Origin: Chara braunii
Lineage: Eukaryota; Streptophyta; Charophyceae; Charales; Characeae
Direction: 5' to 3'
NCBI GenBank assembly: GCA_003427395.1
Contig: BFEA01000333.1
Coordinates: 1,344,500 to 1,370,497, forward strand
DNA: 25,998 nt
The position numbers and the translations under genes are program-made. Positions 20,531 to 25,998 of this stretch are shown one piece after another; the first letter of the stretch is position 1; every line of letters starts with the position of its first letter. The notes beneath the pieces are model-generated. The model was not told the DNA's origin and searched no databases. It saw only the letters and a program-made list of their open reading frames with translations.

Positions 20531-21637
20531 CTAAAAACGTGAGGAGGTACATGTCCAAGCAGATCTCTGAAGCATGCGATCTCGGAAAAGAAAAATTTTA
20601 TGAGATAGAGAGAAGAAAGAGAGGAAAAAAAAGAACGAAAAATAAAGAAAAAAAAAACAGAACGACAAAAAAACAAAAGAAAAGAATCTACCGCAAAATC
20701 ACGGAGAGATACATCTCTGTTTCGCGATTCCCACCATACCTGCGATCGTGGCTCTCACACGCAATGTTGTTTCATCACATCGGTCAATACTAACTTCCTA
20801 ATCCGAGATCCGGTTCCGTAGTTTGATTAATGCGTCTCAGAACCCCCCTTAGTTCGCCCGGTTTCATGGAGAAACGGGCGAGCTATGCACTTTCTGCTGC
20901 GTCATGCCTGCCTCTTCCTATCTCCCTCGTTTCCCTCGCTAGTCGTGCGGGCATGCCGCGCAGCCCGTGACACTTATAGCAAACGAGCTGCTAACCCAAC
21001 GCAAAAACTAACTCTGTCATCACATTCACGATGGTCAAAACCCCCGTTTCAGCCACTTTGGTTGTCCGAATCCGCCTAGACATAGATGAGAACAATACTT
21101 TCTACTCTCGTTTGCCCCTTCTCCTTCGCTCTTCAGTGGTTCCATGTTGGCATCAACCCGCTCCAACAAGCAGTCCGTGGTTCGATAGACGCTGCAAACA
21201 AGAATAAGAAAAAAAGTCCCCGGTCGTCAGATTCTTCCTTGATTTATGCGTGTCAATTTTGCGCAGGAGCCCTGCTAGTATCCTCTGTACCGTTCTGGTC
21301 TTAACGGATGTTCTGAAGGAAGAAAGTCGGCTAACAACCTCAACTACCTTGTTTGAACTTCGATGGGACCCAGACACTAGCTGGTTCGTTTAGTCTTCCG
21401 CCCCTATGCCTGAAGTCTGACGAACGACTTGCACAGTAGCATTTGTTGTATGCCCCCCCCTCAGATCTCCCTCTAGGTCCGCCTTACCCAGACGAAGTTC
21501 CCCCTTCTTCGGGTTTTGACGAGCAACCTCACACTCAAACCTCTCACAACAAATCGTGGTTGGAGGACGGTGCGCCCACAAAGTCTTTGTCACTCCTGTC
21601 TCTGTCCCCTTGTGGTTAGCTGCCTTACCGGCTCGCA
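20531..21637. other. no recognisable gene
   Basis: An A-rich stretch (20584-20690) gives a Lys-rich false frame. The rest is mixed-composition with short frames only. A hairpin (CGCCCGGTTTC/GAAACGGGCG) lies at about 20856-20881. Confidence 0.4.
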
Positions 21638-21700
21638 TGTACACCCTGCTCCTCAGTCTAAGTTCCAACAATCCATAGGTGTACCAACTGAGCTAAGCCC
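21638..21700 (-). pseudogene. tRNA-like / SINE head (box A only)
   Basis: The - strand reads GGGCTTAGCTCAGTTGGTAC followed by ACCTATGG, a D-arm with a box A (TAGCTCAGTTGG). 26 of 28 positions match the copy at 23993-24020, and both lack the GAG normally found between GGTA and CACC. No proper box B or acceptor pairing follows, so it is not a working tRNA. Confidence 0.45.
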
Positions 21701-21737
21701 AGTCTGTCCTTGGTTCGGCCTTGACACTAGTACAGGA

Positions 21738-21911
21738 ACCGACAAAATAAATTAATAATAAAACTAGCAAAATCAAACGAGAAGGTGAGGTTAGGGGAGA
21801 GAGAACTCACCGGTACCTCTTGGGACCGACAAAATAAATTAATAATGAAACTAGCAAAATCAAACGAGAAGGTGATGTTAGGGGAGAGAAAACTCACCGG
21901 TAACTCTTTTT
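21738..21911 (+). repeat. 87-bp tandem duplication
   Basis: ACCGACAAAATAAATTAATA starts both copies (21738 and 21825), which differ at only a few positions through ACTCACCGGTA.CTCTT. Recent, given the similarity. Confidence 0.92.
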
Positions 21912-22465
21912 GTCCTCACCAAATAGGCCAATTGTCGAGGTTGGCAACAAAACTAAAAGGGATAGCCCCATCGGGTACTCAACCCCTCAATTCCCTTTAT
22001 AGTGCTTCGCCATTCCTCCGTCGCCGGTTGCTGGCCTCTATCCCCGAACTTATTACTTGAAAGTTGAACACCATAACCGATAGTGTTATGCCTAAGGCTG
22101 GCATTGACACTATTGGAAGACCTTATAAACATGTTCGACCAACCGCACGACGATATGAAGAAACTCCAAAGGCCGCACTTCAGGGTACCAGTCGGATTCC
22201 CGACTGCGAAAACCAGTGTATTTCTATCGTGCGGTTACTGGGTTCCACGCTCGACCCACACTTACTCGTCATCAACCGTGCTAACCCTATCCGGTATAAG
22301 AAAAGTCATCCGCGCCTTATATTAGCGGGACCACACACCCTCTAATCTCATCTTGCACGCCTCATAGTTCGGCTACAAAGAGTCGAGCGTGAGACGCTTG
22401 ATACTTACCTAAGTTCTAACTTTTTATATCATCTCAGGTGCAACTTATGCGGAGTGCAAATACAC
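21912..22465. other. no recognisable gene
   Basis: Mid-GC sequence with overlapping frames of up to 93 codons (22064-22345) without motifs. Nothing I can support. Confidence 0.4.
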
Positions 22466-22495
22466 GCGTGAATACCCTTGTAAGGGTATTCACGC
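22466..22495. repeat. perfect 14-bp hairpin
   Basis: GCGTGAATACCCTT, two bases GT, then its exact complement AAGGGTATTCACGC. It is not followed by a T run and no gene abuts it, so I do not call a terminator. Confidence 0.9.
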
Positions 22496-22584
22496 CGACA
22501 GCGTGACACCTCCGAGTTTTCCTTGTGGTGACAAAAACTTTCTGTAAGGCTGCGGCCGTGTACAACCGGTTTTGAAAAAAAATG

Positions 22585-22646
22585 TGGCAGTGTATATTTG
22601 CATGTTCTAGCGACAGATTCATCCCCATCTTGCTCATTCTATGCAT

Positions 22647-22712
<66 letters not shown>

Positions 22713-22925
22713 GTGACATTTGCATCTGACAACTCCTTTGTCCATACTCACACTGGGATTTATTTTCAATGTATGTCCGTCACGTGTATCTTCCTATGTT
22801 TTTGCGGAAGATTTCTTTTCATTTTGCACATTGCCAGGCTGCTCAATGGATGCACAGATGGAAAAAAGGAAAAAAGAAAAAGTGAGGCAGTGTGTATTTC
22901 CATGTCCTGGCTGAAGATTTGTTCC
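22585..22925 (+). repeat. second cluster of the dispersed GTGTATATTTCCATGTT motif, with (CT)n
   Basis: Copies at 22589-22620 (CAGTGTATATTTGCATGTTC), 22783-22814 and 22889-22920, each running into ...AGATT. A (CT)n microsatellite lies at 22651-22697. The block 22576-22660 matches 13080-13175 in inverse orientation, including the flanking SSR. Confidence 0.75.
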
Positions 22926-22977
22926 GAGTTTTCTCATCCTACACACACACATACACAGACGGACATTGCCATGTTTC

Positions 22978-23055
22978 CTGCCGTGTATAGACAAGACTGG
23001 GGCCTGCTGTGTATAGACAGGACATAGGCCTGCAGTGTATAGACAGGACTGGGAT
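22978..23055 (+). repeat. three 26-bp tandem repeats
   Basis: CTGCCGTGTATAGACAAGAC..., CTGCTGTGTATAGACAGGAC... and CTGCAGTGTATAGACAGGAC... follow one another at 22978, 23004 and 23030. Adjacent without spacers, so this is a minisatellite. Confidence 0.95.
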
Positions 23056-23144
23056 TCGGGTTCGCCGCGCTGGGTCCATTTGTTCAGATAAGGGCCTCGT
23101 TCCACACCACTTGAGTTCAAGAGCGAAGCCCAAATCATCGTTCC

Positions 23145-23163
23145 TATCCTTCGGGACATCCGT

Positions 23164-23195
<32 letters not shown>

Positions 23196-23277
23196 GGGCC
23201 CTGCGCAAGGATGACACACATAAATCAAGAAACGGTGTCATAAAGAAACGGTCCAAAAATTAATAAATAATAAAAAT
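23145..23277 (+). pseudogene. U6 snRNA retropseudogene (copy 2) with target duplication
   Basis: Plant-type U6: CCTTCGGGACATCCG, AAAATTGGAACGATACAGAG, AAGATTAGCATGG, CCTGCGCAAGGATGACAC, then AAATCAAGAAACGG. The ACAGAGA box and AGC triad are intact; single changes elsewhere. Near the 3' end a 16-bp unit is duplicated (AAGAAACGGTGTCATAAAGAAACGG), then GGTCC and an A/T-rich tail. TCATCGTTCC flanks the insert exactly on both sides (23135-23144 and 23278-23287), and the related Tourist copy has this site once, uninterrupted, at 12942-12951 on the - strand. No U6-type promoter elements precede it, so it is a pseudogene made by reverse transcription. Confidence 0.93.
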
Positions 23278-23584
23278 TCATCGTTCCACCCCCCCCGGGC
23301 CCCTCTTTGTTTTCACTTTTTTGCGTCCCAAGGGTGCATCCTTGAAACTCCAGGGCAATGCAGCCAAAACTGCCCTTGAATTCCAGTCACCTCTCGGAGG
23401 TACCTTGAGTTCAAGTGCCAGCGGATACCGCCAGCACTCCAAGTGGGGCCTGTGTTTGGTTTTCCTATTTTTTCCAGCAGAGGGTCCTTGTCCAGGATTG
23501 GTCAGCAAGCCGTGGAGTTCGGTTTCAAGTGCAGCCTGTTCAAGGGTTTCCTCAAGTGTACATGGAACCATAAATCGAGTATAA

Positions 23585-23706
23585 GGGCCTCGCTGCACTA
23601 CTCTTGAAATGCACAAAAGACAAAAATCATGTCGCTGTATCTTTCCATGTTCTAGCGGAAGATTCACACTTGTTTTGCACCTTTCAAGAGTAGTGCAGGG
23701 AGGCCC
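23585..23706 (+). mobile_element. 122-bp Tourist-like MITE
   Basis: TAA flanks both sides (23582-23584 and 23707-23709). Terminal inverted repeats of about 25 bp: GGGCCTCGCTGCACTACTCT and, inverted, GGGCCTCCCTGCACTACTCT. The interior contains a copy of the dispersed motif (CTTTCCATGTTCTAGCGGAA). Inserted in the longer Tourist element; the other copy lacks it. A diverged relative is at 10548-10669. Confidence 0.9.
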
Positions 23707-23831
23707 TAAGTCTAAATTCATCACAATTTCTCGTTTAGTGTGCACTTGAAATTCAAGTATTTTTAAGTGGTGTCGAACGAAGCCCTAAAAAGGGCAACGG
23801 CCTTGAGATATCGTCACTGAACTAACCGGCC

Positions 23832-23942
23832 CTACTGTCTTCCCCCGAACACAACACACCCTCATTTCCGCCGTACCTGACCGGAAATATAGCTTGTATG
23901 CAGTCATTATCAGGGTGCGTTATGTTCGGGGGAAGAAGGTAG
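23832..23942. mobile_element. 111-bp inverted-repeat element
   Basis: CTACTGTCTTCCCCCGAACA... at the left is mirrored by ...TGTTCGGGGGAAGAAGGTAG at the right; arms of about 34 bp have a few mismatches. No ORF, target duplication unclear. MITE-like. Confidence 0.7.
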
Positions 23943-23957
23943 GCAATTTTGATTACA

Positions 23958-24020
23958 TCCGGATTCGAACCCTGGGCTGAATTTCAAGACTTCATGGGTG
24001 TACCAACTGAGCTAAGGCCC
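23958..24020 (-). pseudogene. tRNA-derived pseudogene or SINE head
   Basis: Reads on the - strand GGGCCTTAGCTCAGTTGGTA, then CACCCATGAAGTCTTGAAAT and GGGTTCGAATCCGGA. Box A (24003-24014) and box B GGTTCGAATCC (23961-23971) of an RNA polymerase III internal promoter are present, 31 bases apart. The D-arm lacks GAG, the anticodon stem is weak, and the T-stem and acceptor do not pair, so it cannot be a normal tRNA. The similar head at 21674-21700 suggests a tRNA-derived SINE family. Confidence 0.6.
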
Positions 24021-24205
24021 GTTGGCGCGTTCTCATTTTGTGTTGAAGCGCCGCCCATATTTCACCATTGCCTTTTCGTTCGCTTTCCCCGGCCGCGATG
24101 ACCTTGGGAGCCAAGGTCGGGGAGCCGCCATCGCTGCCGACGACTATCGCCCTCCTTTGGCCCAGGTGTGTTTCTACCGCTCCTCCCACCCTCCGTCGAA
24201 CTCGC

Positions 24206-24299
24206 CTTCTCCTCCTCCTCCTCCTCCTCTTTCTTCTTCTCCTCCTCCTCTTTCTTCTTCTCCTCCTCCTCTTCGTTCTCCTCCTCTTCCTCCTGCTCG
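24206..24299. repeat. (CTT/CCT)n polypyrimidine minisatellite
   Basis: Trinucleotide pyrimidine repeats with a higher-order period of about 21 bp (CTCCTCCTCCTCTTTCTTCTT). Frames across it are Ser/Pro-, Leu- or Glu/Lys-only artefacts. Confidence 0.9.
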
Positions 24300-24416
24300 T
24301 CCTTGCCATAGACAGGTAGAGAGGAAGACGTGGTCAATTGTTGAGCCCGCCGCGTAGGGTTCTCGACGACATTGTGGGCTACAGTGTCGCGGTTACTTCT
24401 GCATGGCAACGACGGG

Positions 24417-24521
24417 TTCTCAACGTGCATCCGCACGTTACACCCATCCTACTTCTGCATGGCAACGTGGAAAGTAGAGTGAGCGGGAGGATGGGTGTAA
24501 CGTGCGGACGCACGTTGAGAA
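24417..24521. repeat. 105-bp hairpin element with 34-bp arms
   Basis: TTCTCAACGTGCATCCGCAC... (24417-24450) is the complement of 24488-24521 with one mismatch, around a 37-base loop. ACTTCTGCATGGCAACG occurs both just before the left arm (24395-24411) and at the start of the loop (24451-24467), a 17-bp direct repeat. Confidence 0.85.
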
Positions 24522-25050
24522 GAAAAACTGAAAAGATGTTGTTTAGATTTAGATTGGTTGCTAAATAAAGTAAAATAAAATAAATAGATTGTTTGCTCGT
24601 GTCGCCTTTTTGTACCGTACGCCGTACGTCAAGCGGATCAGTAGTCTCTTCAAAAGGACTGCATTGGGAATGGAAGAGTGGAAGAAAAAAATGACTACTT
24701 TACTTGAGGGCCCTTCGATCTCGATAGCTGGTAAGAAATTGAGCATCTTGGAGAAACGATGGGAGAGGCAAGGGTGGTGGACTCCAACCTGGGGGGCAAA
24801 CTTGAAGGCGGATTCCAAGTGGAAATCTCCCCTGATAAAGCATTGCGGCGAAAAGGCGACAGTATAATTCGGACGTGGTCTGACGTCAGAAGGGTGCTTC
24901 GAGTCTCTCGTTCGTTTGAGAAGCAGGTGGAGTGTCTTTGCCTTCCTTCACATGCGTCGACTTCCATGCTTATGGATAGAGAGAGAGAGGGGGAGGGAGG
25001 GATCAGGGAGGAAGCATAGGAAGAGAGAGAGGGAACTGCCTATGTGAATG

Positions 25051-25052
<2 letters not shown>
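24522..25052. other. no supported gene
   Basis: A 92-codon + frame (24589-24867) and an overlapping 86-codon frame (24759-25019) have protein-like composition but no known motif and no splice context. The - strand is also open over much of this stretch. Confidence 0.35.

Positions 25053-25127
<75 letters not shown>
25053..25127. repeat. (GA)n microsatellite
   Basis: Perfect GA repeat of about 37 units, the longest in the window, preceded by degenerate GA-rich sequence from about 24980. Confidence 0.97.
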
Positions 25128-25129
<2 letters not shown>

Positions 25130-25534
25130 CAGCTGAGCGCGTGGATGACAGCACGCTGCAGATCAGCCGAGATGTGAGCATGCTTGCTGGGATTCGAAAG
25201 ATGGTGAATTACTCTTATGTACGAGTATGAGGGGGTCGAGGAGGGAGGGATAGGGGTGATGGCCCGCGGCGACGCTGAGGGGGCATTCGTTCCTCGTTCT
25301 CGGGTGTAGGGGAAAAAAAAAGACTAAATGAATCGCCTCCCTCGTTCCCTGATCATCGGTAGCAGCTATTGCCGTAGCAGTTCCTCGCAAGAACACCTCC
25401 GTCCGTCGTTCCCTGATCATCATCGTCTTTGCAGGTTGATGTCTGTGTTTGATAGCTCTCGGGTCGGGACACATTCGTTGTTCTTGCCTCAACTGACAGT
25501 CTCTTCCTGCAAATCACCGTCCTAACTATTGTTT
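25128..25534. other. 3' flank of the right-edge gene candidate
   Basis: A - strand frame open from 25492 to 25163 continues past the proposed stop codon of the gene to its right in another frame, and might be a further exon or chance. A 16-bp direct repeat TCGTTCCCTGATCATC occurs at 25342-25357 and 25406-25421. Confidence 0.35.
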
Positions 25535-25913
25535 TTATTTTTTAAAATTCTTTCTTTGAACCTGGTCGCAACCAGGACCACGTGTATTGGAAAGGGGTGA
25601 TGCCTGGCGGAAGGGACGTAGTAACAGAGAGAGGAGGAAAGAGGGAGAGGAGGAGGGTCGGTGTACGTACCTTGCAGCGCCTCTTCCCGAGTGCGATGGG
25701 TTCCCGCTGCCACTTCATCTGACCCAGATCGGGCCAGGAGGGGGAGGAGGCGGCACTGTCATCGAAGAAAAGGAGAGAATGGGGTAAGAGAGTAGGAGGG
25801 GAAGAAGAAGATTGTGATCGAGCGTAAATGGACCTAACGTACCTGGTGTCGATGGGGGAGGTGCCTCGGATGGTGGGTGCCATCAACCACACGCTAATTG
25901 TGAAGTTAACTTT
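25535..25913 (-). CDS. 3' end of a spliced protein-coding gene, unknown product
   Basis: Three consecutive exon-like segments on the - strand. Exon 25913-25843 follows an acceptor (CTGCACCCGACAG) and reads KVNFTISVWLMAPTIRGTSP, ending CCAG before GTACGTTAGG. After an 87-bp intron with a strong pyrimidine tract (acceptor GATGACAG), exon 25755-25671 reads AASSPSWPDLGQMKWQREPI and on to KRRCK, ending CAAG before GTACGTAC. After a 67-bp pyrimidine-rich intron (acceptor TTCCGCCAG), exon 25603-25535 reads ASPLSNTRGPGCDQVQRKN and ends in TAA. Phases match at both junctions (2/2 and 0/0). The upstream part lies beyond the right edge behind a (CA)n tract (minus-strand reading). I do not recognise the family. 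CT-rich minus-strand sequence could mimic splice acceptors, so this remains an inference. Confidence 0.42.
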
Positions 25914-25926
25914 CTGTCGGGTGCAG

Positions 25927-25930
<4 letters not shown>

Positions 25931-25998
<68 letters not shown>
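25931..25998. repeat. (GT)n(GA)n microsatellite, reaches window end
   Basis: About 29 GT units followed by GA units running off the window. On the - strand it is a (TC)n(AC)n tract directly upstream of the first exon acceptor of the gene candidate. Confidence 0.97.

Larger units (their letters stand above)
23092..23785 (+). mobile_element. Tourist/Harbinger-like non-autonomous element, copy 2 (carries two insertions)
   Basis: TAA flanks both ends (23089-23091 and 23786-23788). Ends are GGGCCTCGTTCCACACCACT and, inverted, GGGCTTCGTTCGACACCACT. It is homologous to the copy at 11647-12995 but contains a U6 retro-insertion (23145-23277) and a complete 122-bp MITE (23585-23706). No coding capacity. 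The Harbinger transposase family whose pseudogene lies at 4.6-6.2 kb is the kind of enzyme expected to move it. Confidence 0.82.

Noticed and set aside
22466-22495. intrinsic transcription terminator
   Set aside because: No T run follows the hairpin and no gene ends nearby.
22978-23055. CRISPR-like array
   Set aside because: The three 26-bp units are directly adjacent without spacers and the setting is eukaryotic.
23145-23277. functional U6 snRNA gene
   Set aside because: It has flanking target duplications, an A/T tail and an internal duplication, and no upstream U6 promoter elements are visible.
23958-24020. functional tRNA gene
   Set aside because: Boxes A and B are present, but the D-arm lacks three bases and the acceptor and T stems do not pair.
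24589-25019. overlapping 92- and 86-codon + frames
   Set aside because: Protein-like composition only; no motif, no splice context, and the opposite strand is open too.

Overview
This window looks like repeat-dominated nuclear DNA of a eukaryote, most likely a green plant or streptophyte alga. The best evidence is two copies of U6 snRNA-like sequence whose 5' hairpin and 3' end (AAATC.A.AAA.GGTCC) follow the plant form of U6. Two decayed genes of a PIF/Harbinger DNA transposon, Tourist-type MITEs with TAA/TTA target duplications, GT-AG intron-like signals, abundant (GA)n, (CA)n and (CT)n microsatellites and an assembly gap of 40 N all fit. No prokaryotic operon, rRNA, intact tRNA or CRISPR array is visible. 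The exact organism cannot be fixed from the sequence.

Layout. 1-1.02 kb: no gene. 1.0-6.6 kb: a dead two-gene PIF/Harbinger element, with a Myb/SANT-like protein pseudogene on the + strand (about 1.9-4.1 kb) converging on a DDE transposase pseudogene on the - strand (about 6.24-4.63 kb). The C-terminal end of the transposase is tandemly duplicated. 6.6-7.2 kb: microsatellites and a small inverted-repeat element. 7.2-10.26 kb: AT-rich, gene-free, with three old tandem duplications. 10.27-13.5 kb: a U6 pseudogene, a 122-bp MITE, a TGCCCCT-rich foldback element, and a 1.35-kb Tourist-like element with a nested insertion and the assembly gap. 13.5-18.3 kb: no recognisable gene, but two degenerate tandem-repeat fields. 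One field is split by a 1.1-kb TIR-flanked insertion whose core is extremely cytosine-rich. 18.4-20.6 kb: a 350-bp foldback MITE and weak candidate exons. 20.6-22.6 kb: mostly featureless. 22.6-24.5 kb: dense nested repeats, including a second Tourist copy carrying both a U6 retro-insertion with a 10-bp target duplication and the 122-bp MITE. 25.5-25.9 kb: three consecutive exon-like segments on the - strand, in phase, which are the best candidate for a real host gene; it runs off the right edge.

How the parts relate. The Harbinger transposase family explains the TWA-flanked GGGCCTC-ended MITEs, which such enzymes typically mobilise. The A-rich-tailed U6 copy implies LINE-type reverse transcription. 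The two Tourist copies in the window act as filled and empty versions of the same site, so the U6 and 122-bp MITE insertions can be read precisely. Protein calls are by eye from conserved motifs; no database search was run.
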